From UBA2336 sp964419145 (GTDB lineage Bacteria; Bacteroidota; Bacteroidia; Cytophagales; Cyclobacteriaceae), in the NCBI GenBank assembly GCA_964419145.1, contig CAYQOM010000006.1, positions 1 to 64,000 of the forward strand: 64,000 bases of DNA. Reading direction: 5' to 3'. A program made the translations under genes and the position numbers. The notes beneath the pieces are model-generated. The model saw nothing but the letters and a program-made list of their open reading frames with translations. It was not told the origin of the DNA and searched no databases. The number at the start of each line of letters is the position of its first letter. The stretch's first letter is position 1. Shown piece by piece: positions 9,901-18,900 of the stretch.

Positions 9901-12750
9901 GTTTATACAGGCGACTTTGATCTGGACGGCAGAAACGACTTGGTACTGTACCATAGTGCCGGTACGAACCCCACGTTACTTACCATTCTTCACAACCAAA
10001 GCACACCCGGAAATATTTCATTCAACCGGATTGACCTAACCAATCCCAGTGCCACCACAGTGGCAACTGTTGCCGACTTGGATGGTGATGGCAAACCCGA
10101 AATTATCACCACCAGTGAAACCGGAAATCGTTTTACAATCTTCAAAAACATTCACACTTCAGGGGCCTTATCTGCAGCTTCGTTTGCCGCTCCGTTTAAT
10201 ACAACCGTTACCGCTCCACGCGGGTTAACTACAGGCGACTTAAATCTGGACGGCAAACCCGAAATCATCATCACACGTGCGGCAGGCCTTTTATTGGTAT
10301 ACGAAAATTTGGTTTCGACTGCTTCTACCCAAAACTTCATTACCCAATGGAATCTTGCTACAGCCGGTTCCGGGGCTACTCAACTCTCTTTTGGCACCGC
10401 CACCAGCGGTGTGGTTAACTATACGTGGCAAGAAATTTCTCCAGGCTCGGCAACAGGCAGTGGCTCGTGGAGTGGAGCAACACTCACCATCTCAGGTTTA
10501 CCGGTTGGATCTATTATCCGCTTGCAAATAGCGCCTACTAACTTTCAACGGATCATCGCAAGCGGAACCGATGACAATCGACTCATTCTGATAGAGCAGT
10601 GGGGCACTACAGCCTGGACAAGTATGCAAAATGCATTTCGCGGCTGCACAAATCTTCAGATAACCGCCAGTGATGTACCTAACCTATCGGGTGTTACAGA
10701 TATGTCTTCTATGTTTGAAAGCTGCCGTAACTTGAATTCACCAAGCAACATTGGAACGTGGAATACAGCAACAGTTACCAACATGACATTCATGTTCTAT
10801 GATGCCACCGTTTTTAATCAGGATATTGGTGCCTGGAACACAGCAGCAGTTACCAATATGAATACCATGTTTTCGGAAGCACTGGCCTTTAATCAGGACA
10901 TCGGCTCCTGGAACACAGCAGCGGTTACGGACATGAGTGATATGTTTGGATATACAACGGCTTTCAATCAGGACATTAGTGGTTGGAATACCGGAGCTGT
11001 TGCCGATATGTCATTCATGTTTAGAGGAGCCAGTGCCTTTAATCAAGACATCAGTTCCTGGAATACTGCGGCTGTTACCGATATGAGGAGCATGTTTAGG
11101 GAAGCAAGTGCCTTTAACCAAAACTTAGGGGCATGGACATTAAATCCCGGTGTGAATATTAGATTCATGCTTGACAATATGGGTATGGATTGTAATAATT
11201 ATTCAGCCACATTGATAGGCTGGAGTGCCAATCCATCAACACCAAATGGCCGAACGCTTGAAGCAACAGGAAGGCAATACGGTACAAATGCCGTTGCCTC
11301 AAGAACCAACTTAATCACTACCAAGGGATGGACGATTACCGGAGACACCCCATCTGGAACTGTCTGTGGTGTAGCCTCAACCATCACCATCACAACTCAA
11401 CCCGGAGGCACGATGAACCGATGTGTTGGTGATAACTACACACTCTCAACAGAAGCTTCCGGCACCACCAACATCACCTACCAATGGCAAAAGTTTAATT
11501 CAGGCACTTCGCTTTTTGAAGACTTAACCAACAATGCCGTGTACTCCGGTGTTGCAACAGGAACGTTATCAATAACCAATGCATCTGCTGCAGAAGCAGG
11601 TGATTATCGGTGTTTGATCACAGGTGACCTTGCCGCAGATGTTTTTACCAACGTGGCTACCTTGGTTGTAAATCCTTTGCCCGCACCGCCTGATGTTACG
11701 GGCGCCTCAACGTGTGGACCGGGCTCTGTTATTTTAACAGCCACTGGTGGTGCTCCCAGCAATTACCGGTGGTACACACAAACACCCCTCGCACTGATTG
11801 CCGGTGAGGTAAACGAAACCTACACCACACCGGTGCTGACAACTACCACTACTTACCTCGCTTCCATTGCGGATGCGTTCTGCGAAAGTATTCGTGTTCC
11901 GGTTACTGCAACGGTGTCTTCCGTTCCAACACAACCTGTAATTGCTTCGAGCATTACACCGGTTGGCAATGCCGTTACCGTGTGCAGCAGTGCCGCACTC
12001 ACCTTAACGGCACCTGCGGGTTTTGCAGCATACACCTGGTCGACAGGCGAAACAACTCAACAGATTACGGCTGCTACCAGCGGAAATTATTCTGTTACCG
12101 TTACCAATGCCGATGGGTGTACGAGTCTGGCTTCCGCTTCGCTCAATGTTACAATTATTCCCGAACCGTGTGGCAATCAACCTCCGGTTATTGTGGCTAC
12201 CGTTACCGGCTTGTTCATTGAAGGCATCGTAAGCATTGACCTTACGCCCTTGCTCAGTGATCCGGATGACAACCTTGATCTGGCAAGTTTGCGGGTAATA
12301 ACAACGCAGACTTCCGCGGGGGCCGCTGCTTCCATTAATGCATCGGGCCAACTTATTCTCAATTACGGTGGCGTGCTCTTCACCGGTGAAGACCGCATCA
12401 CGATTGAAGTATGCGATCTTTTTGGTGTATGCACGCAGCAGCAACTCACCATTCAGGTAGAGGGTGACATTATCGTGCGAACCGGCTTCTCCCCGAATGG
12501 CGACACACGAAATGATTTCTTTCAAATTGATTACATCGATCTGTTTCCTGATACGCAAAACAACCGCGTAACCATTTACAACCGTTGGGGCGATGTGGTG
12601 TTTGAAATTTCAAATTACGATAATCAAACACGTGTATTCACCGGGCTGAATAAAAATGGAAATGAATTGCCCTCCGGTACGTACTTCTTCAAACTTGATT
12701 TTGCCAGCGGACGACCAGGCAAAACAGGGTATCTGTCATTGCGGAAATAA
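6904..12750 (+). CDS. Giant T9SS type B surface protein: laminin-B-like, IPT/TIG, FG-GAP repeats, BspA-like repeats, Ig modules
   Basis: 1948 residues with a signal peptide (LIALISLILIGKLCSAQ). In order: a laminin-B-like domain (about 20-195), an IPT/TIG domain (about 200-280), FG-GAP/VCBS blades with calcium-loop motifs such as DIDGDGWND and DLDGDGLQD (about 295-680), a second IPT (about 680-760), more FG-GAP blades (about 780-1140), a block with BspA/DUF285 repeats (about 1140-1490), Ig-like and Ig_7 domains, a beta-sandwich segment and the type B sorting domain (SPNGDTRND, IYNRWGD, GYLSLRK). The FG-GAP regions probably form calcium-stabilised propellers. Likely a secreted adhesin; ligand unknown. 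It is paralogous to the gene at 15992 and shares blocks of identical DNA with it. Confidence 0.92.
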   Translation: MPRLIALISLILIGKLCSAQITSTFDTDADGWTFFDSSTPITVNHQSSNGNPGGFVSVTYSASTTTTTESWFAPAKFLGNLVVRSLGQDFKFDLQQSIAGTGSTPGIAEIRIENGGSVLVYQLPVKPAVAPAWNSYSIKLDETGGWLWSSTSGSAATRSQIIQVLTNVTSIEIRGTYATNATYTSGLDNVIIEQATLTTAPLVSTLSVTSGKPGDVISINGSGFDPDPNNNVVYFGSIAGTINNATSNQLSVTVPIGAPHGKISIVNKTTGLTCTSSKPFNPVFDGGGRIIPASLKPKFDMLLDPTTGNDIRGIKIGDIDGDGWNDLVVSESAINDISIYRNLGLGGSLSSSSFAPKVSLDGAGNQGSLFLFDLDGDGLQDIISSFGNGSQSYFVTFRNISTPGNIAFETFERWQGNAYSSFVSNIVDVDGDGRVDLIGQHGNGSVNPDFWIAQNISTPGNIEFGASLNYFGNTLDAGEGVAVGDLDNDGKPELVVSHNFGATLSLLKNTSTPGLISFNNMGSIATGQYNRATQIADMNGDGLNDIIFKFNGTQDIRIFLNTNSGGELATSDFATEIVLTSELGSYGGMSIADVNGDGKPDILASDDGDIGVFENIYTGGAFNSTAFATAHLFQASGNSTYPTSPIAADLNGDSRPDLVVGITNTTPRRISIYENVNVSAPLISVNTVSPLAGNVGSTVTITGSNFSAVPSENHVYFGAIEATVLTATPTELTVSVPAGATYAPVSVRKGELMSRYHLPFQTTFSSGITFDNSHFAPPVEFALSGANYDIEVMDLDLDGKPDIAAEGGSLLTYFFHNTHSTGAIITSSLTAAGVTNTSAGNGRLVDADGDGLADLVSPNGRAYQNLSTPGSISFSTDVSLGLGDSNIDFGDLNLDGKQDLVIAAGGSSSIRVMENRSKVGPFVAVGVFGTFAPNVTVAKPSTGGGIVMTDLDNDGLPDVAVTNPGSDNISIFPNAGRFRVNTASFNPRIDIAVGDNPGRVYTGDFDLDGRNDLVLYHSAGTNPTLLTILHNQSTPGNISFNRIDLTNPSATTVATVADLDGDGKPEIITTSETGNRFTIFKNIHTSGALSAASFAAPFNTTVTAPRGLTTGDLNLDGKPEIIITRAAGLLLVYENLVSTASTQNFITQWNLATAGSGATQLSFGTATSGVVNYTWQEISPGSATGSGSWSGATLTISGLPVGSIIRLQIAPTNFQRIIASGTDDNRLILIEQWGTTAWTSMQNAFRGCTNLQITASDVPNLSGVTDMSSMFESCRNLNSPSNIGTWNTATVTNMTFMFYDATVFNQDIGAWNTAAVTNMNTMFSEALAFNQDIGSWNTAAVTDMSDMFGYTTAFNQDISGWNTGAVADMSFMFRGASAFNQDISSWNTAAVTDMRSMFREASAFNQNLGAWTLNPGVNIRFMLDNMGMDCNNYSATLIGWSANPSTPNGRTLEATGRQYGTNAVASRTNLITTKGWTITGDTPSGTVCGVASTITITTQPGGTMNRCVGDNYTLSTEASGTTNITYQWQKFNSGTSLFEDLTNNAVYSGVATGTLSITNASAAEAGDYRCLITGDLAADVFTNVATLVVNPLPAPPDVTGASTCGPGSVILTATGGAPSNYRWYTQTPLALIAGEVNETYTTPVLTTTTTYLASIADAFCESIRVPVTATVSSVPTQPVIASSITPVGNAVTVCSSAALTLTAPAGFAAYTWSTGETTQQITAATSGNYSVTVTNADGCTSLASASLNVTIIPEPCGNQPPVIVATVTGLFIEGIVSIDLTPLLSDPDDNLDLASLRVITTQTSAGAAASINASGQLILNYGGVLFTGEDRITIEVCDLFGVCTQQQLTIQVEGDIIVRTGFSPNGDTRNDFFQIDYIDLFPDTQNNRVTIYNRWGDVVFEISNYDNQTRVFTGLNKNGNELPSGTYFFKLDFASGRPGKTGYLSLRK
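10738..11150 (+). repeat. 75-bp tandem BspA-like (DUF285) surface repeats inside the giant adhesin
   Basis: A 25-residue unit (FNQDIxxWNTxAVTDM.xMF) repeats with exact 75-base spacing; the FNQ codons start at 10813, 10888, 10963, 11038 and 11113. This matches the BspA-family surface repeat (DUF285). The paralogous adhesin at 15992-20791 lacks it entirely. Confidence 0.9.
11503..12608 (+). repeat. Blocks identical to the 3' end of the downstream paralogue (copy 1)
   Basis: By eye, 11503-11652, 11906-12104 and 12326-12608 match 19544-19693, 19947-20145 and 20367-20649 base for base at a constant offset of 8041. The DNA between these blocks differs at many positions, including silent ones. This patchwork is the usual mark of gene conversion between paralogues. 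Confidence 0.85.
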
Positions 12751-12859
12751 TTAATTCCTGGCTGCTCATTAAATATTCTTCCTCAAACCCAAGGCTATCT
12801 TCAGTTTTGTATGAAACCTAATTGTCAGTATATTCAGGCTTGCGTATTTCTATTTTATC

Positions 12860-15800
12860 TTGCCTATGCGCTTTTTGATCCGGTTGGTGTGTGTGTGGCT
12901 GTTTGTTTATGGCTCAGGGCAGGTAACCATGGCCCAGCAAACGGACAGTCTGCTGCAGTTACTGGACAAGTCCACCTCACCTGAGTCAACCATTCAACTT
13001 TATGGGCAACTGGCTGAGCTGGCCTCCGATGAAAACACGGCATTAGCATATTACCAAAAGGCGCTAGCTATTGCCCGGCAAACCAAAAACAACAACCTGA
13101 TTGTGGAAGCATATACCCGGCTGGGTAAGCACCACCGTCTGCGCAGCGATTACTTGTTGGCGATTCCCATTTATAAAAATGCGTTAAGTGTTATTAATGA
13201 CTCATCGAGCCCAGTTCTACTTGACACCTATCTTGAACTGGGTATTGCCTACCTCCGCTTGTCTAAACTCGACTCAGCGGAATATTATTTACAAAAAGGT
13301 ATCAACATCACTTCGGCACATCCGGATTCACACATGCAGGCTTCCCTGTATAATATGATGGGTAACCTGATGAAGGAAAAAAACGATTACAAGGAAGCGA
13401 TAACCTACTACCTCAAAGCCACTGAAATTTTTGAACAAACGGGTGACGATGATGGGCTCACACAAAGTCTTTCCAACGTTGGCAATCTGCAAAACCTGTC
13501 AGGCGATTACGACAAGGCACTTGACTACGCGTTGAAAAGTCTTGCGATTGCTGAAAAGATTAACAAGCAACCATCCATCGCATATTCAAACCGGTTGCTG
13601 GGCAGAATTTATCGTAGACTTGGTCAATTTGACAATGCGCTGCTTGCTTATGATCGTGCACTACGTGTTTATCAAACTTCCGGTGCAAAGCGCGATGTTG
13701 CAGAAACCCTGACCAGCATTGGAAACATTTATTACGAAAAAGAAAACCTGGAGAAAGCAAAAGCAAGTTATCTGAAATCCTTGCAGATCAGCAAAACCAT
13801 TTCCGATTCAGCCAACATGGCGTACAGCTATTCGGCTTTGGGATTCGCCTCCTATGAACTAAAGCGCAATAAAGAAGCCGTATTCTATTTCGATTCTGCT
13901 ATTCGTGTGGCCAAACAGCTAAAACTTTTTCCATTGGTCATGGATGGCTATCAGGCTCTGAGTGAATTATATGCTGGTCAGAAAAACTATGAGCTTGCGT
14001 ATGCCTATCATCAGCGCTATGCATCATTAAGCGACAGCCTGAGCCAAATGCAAAATAAACGGGAAGCTGCCGCACTGGAAGCACGTTACCAGAACGAGAA
14101 AAAGGAAAATGAAATCCGGGCATTAAAAGCTGAGAATGAGATCAACCAATTGCGGCTGCAAAAACAAAGCAGTCAACGAAATTACCTGATCGGCTTTCTC
14201 CTCCTTTCGCTTGTGGTGATCGGCATGTTCTACTACTTATATCGCGAAAAGCAAAAACTTACTAAAAGGCTGGCAGCACTCAACGAAACACAATCCAGGT
14301 TCTTCGCCAACATTTCGCATGAGTTCCGCACTCCGCTTACGCTGATTATTGGTCCGCTTCAACAAAAAATTGAACAAAACCCTTCATCACCGGAAACAAA
14401 AGATTTTAAAATGATGCATCGTAATGCGGTTAGGCTGCACCGGTTAATTGATGAGATACTCGATTTATCAAAAATTGAATCGGGCAATATGAACATACAG
14501 GCAGCAGAAGGCGACCTGAAACAATTTTTAAAAACTGCATACGCGTCCTTCGAATCGCTGGCCAATCAGAAACAAATCAACTATTTATTGCAACTACCGG
14601 ATGCGGCTGTTGTCGGATATTTTGATCGCGATAAAGTGGAGAAGATTGTTTATAATCTTTTATTCAACGCGTTAAAGTTTACGCCAGAAGGGGGTACGGT
14701 ACAACTCATCGCTTCGGTGAGCGCAGACCAACTGACGATACAGGTTGCGGATAACGGCCCGGGCATACCGGAAGAAAAACTGCCCCACATTTTTGATCGC
14801 TTTTTTCAAGTAGAGGAATCGGCAAGCATCCATGGCGGTACAGGTTTAGGGCTTGCGTTATCAAAAGAATTGGCCCATGCACATCACGGAACGTTAACAG
14901 CAGCCAACCAGAAATCGGGCGGAAGTGTATTTACGTTAACGTTTCCCATTGCACAAGGCTACTATAAAAATGAATTATCACCAACGGTTTTATCACCTGC
15001 TGATTTTTCATTTAAAACGTACCTCGAAGAGGAAGTGTTCTATGACACAGCCGTTGATGCTGAAACTGCCTTTCCGGTATTGGTAATTGCTGAAGATCAA
15101 TCCGACATGCGTGAATTTATCCGCCAGGTTATGGCTGATCGCTATCAAATCATATTGGCTGAAGATGGGAAAGATGCCTGGGAGAAAATTCTGCAACACG
15201 TTCCCGACCTGGTAATCAGCGACCTAATGATGCCCGGCCTGAATGGCAATGAGTTGTGCAAAAAAATTAAAAACCATGAAGCTACCAGCCACGTTCCGGT
15301 GATATTGCTTACCGCACGTGCCGATCAGCAAAGCAAACTGGGGGGACTGCACACCGGTGCTGACGATTACCTGACCAAGCCATTCGATGCCCTCGAATTA
15401 GACGCTCGGGTTCATAATCTGATCGTGCAACGGGAAAAATTAAAAGTACTGTTTGCCCATCGGTCTGCACCTTTTACTCCTGTTGCTGACGAAACCCCTG
15501 AATCACAATTTGTAAATAAGGTAATCGGTATTCTCAAAAAGAATTTTGCCGATCCGGACTTTGGGGTGGATGAATTTACCCGTGAGATTGGCATGAGCCG
15601 TATGCAGTTGCACCGCAAACTCAAAGCCCTTACCGATAAATCGCCCGGTGACTTTTTACGGCTTTTCCGGTTGGAGCATGCCAAAAAACTGCTTTCCGCA
15701 AAAGGGATATCCGTAAGCGAGGCCGCGTATCAATCCGGTTTTAATAACCTTCCCAATTTCAGCCGACTCTTTAAAGCATGGGCAGGTGTAACACCTTCCG

Positions 15801-15868
15801 AATACATGGAAAATCCATCCAAAAGCCCTGGCGTTACAAATCCGCAAGACATTGTTACAAATCCGTAA
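12860..15868 (+). CDS. Hybrid two-component regulator: periplasmic TPR sensor, histidine kinase, receiver and AraC-type DNA-binding domain
   Basis: 1002 residues. A signal sequence (residues 1-25) is followed by TPR repeats (about 30-390), a coiled coil, one membrane segment (about 441-461), HisKA with H-box NISHEFRTPLT (H487), HATPase (DNGPGIP, GTGLGLALSKEL), a receiver with phospho-acceptor D788 (VISDLMMPG) and K in LTKPFDA, and an AraC/XylS helix-turn-helix at about 880-985. One protein therefore spans sensing to transcription, as in the hybrid two-component systems of Bacteroidota, but with TPRs instead of a two-bladed Reg_prop propeller. It lies between the two giant adhesin genes on the same strand, so local control is plausible but unproven. 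The last codons contain a short direct repeat (VTNP twice). Confidence 0.93.
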   Translation: MPMRFLIRLVCVWLFVYGSGQVTMAQQTDSLLQLLDKSTSPESTIQLYGQLAELASDENTALAYYQKALAIARQTKNNNLIVEAYTRLGKHHRLRSDYLLAIPIYKNALSVINDSSSPVLLDTYLELGIAYLRLSKLDSAEYYLQKGINITSAHPDSHMQASLYNMMGNLMKEKNDYKEAITYYLKATEIFEQTGDDDGLTQSLSNVGNLQNLSGDYDKALDYALKSLAIAEKINKQPSIAYSNRLLGRIYRRLGQFDNALLAYDRALRVYQTSGAKRDVAETLTSIGNIYYEKENLEKAKASYLKSLQISKTISDSANMAYSYSALGFASYELKRNKEAVFYFDSAIRVAKQLKLFPLVMDGYQALSELYAGQKNYELAYAYHQRYASLSDSLSQMQNKREAAALEARYQNEKKENEIRALKAENEINQLRLQKQSSQRNYLIGFLLLSLVVIGMFYYLYREKQKLTKRLAALNETQSRFFANISHEFRTPLTLIIGPLQQKIEQNPSSPETKDFKMMHRNAVRLHRLIDEILDLSKIESGNMNIQAAEGDLKQFLKTAYASFESLANQKQINYLLQLPDAAVVGYFDRDKVEKIVYNLLFNALKFTPEGGTVQLIASVSADQLTIQVADNGPGIPEEKLPHIFDRFFQVEESASIHGGTGLGLALSKELAHAHHGTLTAANQKSGGSVFTLTFPIAQGYYKNELSPTVLSPADFSFKTYLEEEVFYDTAVDAETAFPVLVIAEDQSDMREFIRQVMADRYQIILAEDGKDAWEKILQHVPDLVISDLMMPGLNGNELCKKIKNHEATSHVPVILLTARADQQSKLGGLHTGADDYLTKPFDALELDARVHNLIVQREKLKVLFAHRSAPFTPVADETPESQFVNKVIGILKKNFADPDFGVDEFTREIGMSRMQLHRKLKALTDKSPGDFLRLFRLEHAKKLLSAKGISVSEAAYQSGFNNLPNFSRLFKAWAGVTPSEYMENPSKSPGVTNPQDIVTNP

Positions 15869-15991
15869 CACCGTAACATAAGTCGTCAATATTTTTAACT
15901 GGGCATCTATCCGAAAAGATTTGGGTAGTAACCGCTGGTATTAAACACATTCAACGGGTTCCCAATCCGGCAAAAATTTTCCTTTTACACG

Positions 15992-18900
15992 ATGCAAAGA
16001 TTAACTGCACTAACCTTTATCTCCTGCGTGTTGGCGATCGTTTCGCAGGCGCAGATTGCCAGTACATTCAACACCAATGCTGATGGATGGATTTTGCGAA
16101 ATGATGGAAAAAGCATATCGGCAACGGTTACCCATCACGCAACTGGTGGAAACCCCGGAGGATATATTTCAGGGGAAGTTCCTGTTGATAATTATCCTGC
16201 TTTTTTCTGGCAGGCTCCTGAAAAGTTCAGGGGTAACTTAACATACCGGTCTTTCGGACAAACCCTCACCTTCAGTTTGCAACAAGCGCTTTCAGGAGAT
16301 AATGGAGAATTCAATGGAAATTATATAGAAGCTAACTACCCCGATGTTATCATTTCCAACGGTTCGCAAACGATCTATTTCCATACCAGCCCAAAACCTG
16401 CACTGGCACCAGACTGGAACACTTATTCAGTAACCTTGAGCACCGCCTCGGCTTGGCGTACCGGATCAAACATTACGAGCGGACTGGCTTCTGATGCCCA
16501 AATAAAAGCTGTACTTAACAACGTTACCACGCTGCACATTCGGGCAAACTACAACCTCTCAGCCAATACACTCGGCTTAAGCAATGTTTCGTTGGGACAG
16601 CGTCCGCTTCCTTCTCCGCCTGTGGTGTCTGGAATTTCCGCAACCTCGGGACTACCCGGTAGCTTGTTAACAATCGCTGGAAACAACTTTGCTTCAAATC
16701 CTGCTGATAATCTGGTTTTCTTCGGTGGTGTACAAGCTACTGTCTCAAACGCAAGTCCAACACAATTGGTAGTTACCGTTCCAACAGGCGCAACATACGA
16801 TTACATCAACGTGTTGAACAAGGTAACCGGTCTTTCTACCCGCAGCACAAAACCTTTTATTCCAACATTTAAAGATGGCGGCCGGATTATAGCAGCTTCC
16901 TTCAAACCAAAAATTGAGATACCCACATCGGGCGACAATATGCTAAGCATGAAGGTTGCCGATGTAGACGGGGATGGTTGGAATGATCTGGTGATATCTG
17001 AAACGTCAAACACCGTTTCCATCTTCAGGAACAAAGGAACAGGAAGTGACCTTACAGCAGATTCATTTGAAAGTAAAGTGACACTGACCGGTGGCGGTAA
17101 CCAAACCGGATTGTTCATTGCCGATGCGGATGGAGACGGAAAGCTGGACATCATCACCGGATTCAGTAATGGCTTTCAAAAGAGCTTTGCCACGTTTCGC
17201 AATACCAGTTCACCTGGAACCATTTCTTTTGAAACCGTAGAATTATGGCCTGGGCTTGTCTATTCCGGTATTACATCCGAAGCCATTGATCTGGACGGTG
17301 ATGGCCTTGTAGATCTCATGGGCCAACACGGCAACAGTTCTGCTGCTCCCGACTTTTGGGTTGCGCAAAACATCAGTACACCCGGCAATATTGAGTTTGG
17401 AGCTCCCCTTGGTTTCTTTGGATCCAGTACAGTTGATGCCGGAGTAAACGTTACCGCTGGCGACCTCAATAGTGACGGTAAACCTGACCTCATTATCAAA
17501 TATGGATTTGGTGGGGGCTTTGCGATTGCAGAAAATACTTCAACACCGGGTGTCATCTCTTTCGGAACACCCATTGCCTTTGTACGATCTTCCTATGGAA
17601 GATTGGTGATCGGTGATTTTAACAATGATGGAAAAAACGACATTGCCGTGAGGCATGGCTTTTTCAATGACGACATTATCCTCTTTATGAATAACGATAC
17701 GGATGGAGCACTAACCGCATCTGATTTCAGCACGCAGGTAATTATCGACAGTGAACTTTTTGCGGGTGGAAATATTTCCGTAGCTGATGTCAATGGTGAT
17801 GGCCGGCCGGATTTTGTGCTCACAGACGGAACATATTTCGGTGTGTTTGAAAATGTTTACATGGGTGGAGTGTTCAATGCCAATGCATTTGTACCGGCTT
17901 ACCTGGTTGGTACAGAAGGCGCATGGTTAAATGAAGCACCCCCCGAGATCGCAGACCTGAACGGTGATGGCCAACCGGAAATTATTGTGTATGTCACTGC
18001 AACCAATCCCAGGGCATTTGCTATTTATGAAAATATCAACGCACAGGCCCCGGTAATCTCGCTTAATACCATTACTCCGTTAAGCGGTCCGATTGGAAGT
18101 TCTGTAACCATTACGGGCAGCAACTTTTCAATAGTACCTGCGGAAAATAGCGTCATGTTTGGTGCGGTGAGAGGAACGGTTACTGCTGCCTCGGAAACCA
18201 GTTTAACCGTAACTGTACCGGCTGGTGCTTCAATGGCAAAAATTTCAGTAACCCGCGATCGACTCACATCAACCTACCACCTGCCGTTTACCCCCACATT
18301 CTCGGGTGGAGTAAGTTTTGATAATACTCACTTCGCCCCTCCGGTATCATTTCCAGTTAGTTCGGTGCAATACGATCCAGAAGTTGCCGACTTAAATAAT
18401 GATGGCAAGCCTGATATCATGGTGAATGGGTCTGGTAATGGATTGACTTTTCGCAATACCCATACTAGCGGAAGCCTTTCAGCCACTTCATTAACAGCAG
18501 GTACCACAGCTAACTCTGCATCTCCGCCACGGCTAATGGATTTAGACGGAGACGGCAAACTTGACCTCGTTGGTGGGAGTAATGTCTTTCGAAACATCAG
18601 TTCCGGTGATCCTATTGATTACTCTACATCCGTTTATATCAGTCCGGGCGGGTTCTTTTTTAACGATTTCGCTGACTTTAACCGGGATGGGCGAATCGAT
18701 TTCATCGGTGTAAACGGTTCTGTTGTATCATTGATCGAAAACAGAACAACTGTAGGTGCATTTTTAGGACTTACCCGGGCAAGTTCGTTCAGTAACTCCA
18801 TTCAGTTTTCAAAACCTGCAGTAGGGGGATCGGTTGTTGCTGCCGATTTCGACAGCGATGGAGAAACGGACATTGCTGCCACCAACCCCGGCACAGACAA

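Noticed and set aside
12004..12558. 184-codon minus-strand ORF in the giant adhesin, mirrored at 20354-20599
   Set aside because: It lies opposite the conserved sorting-domain region and is duplicated only because the DNA is duplicated.
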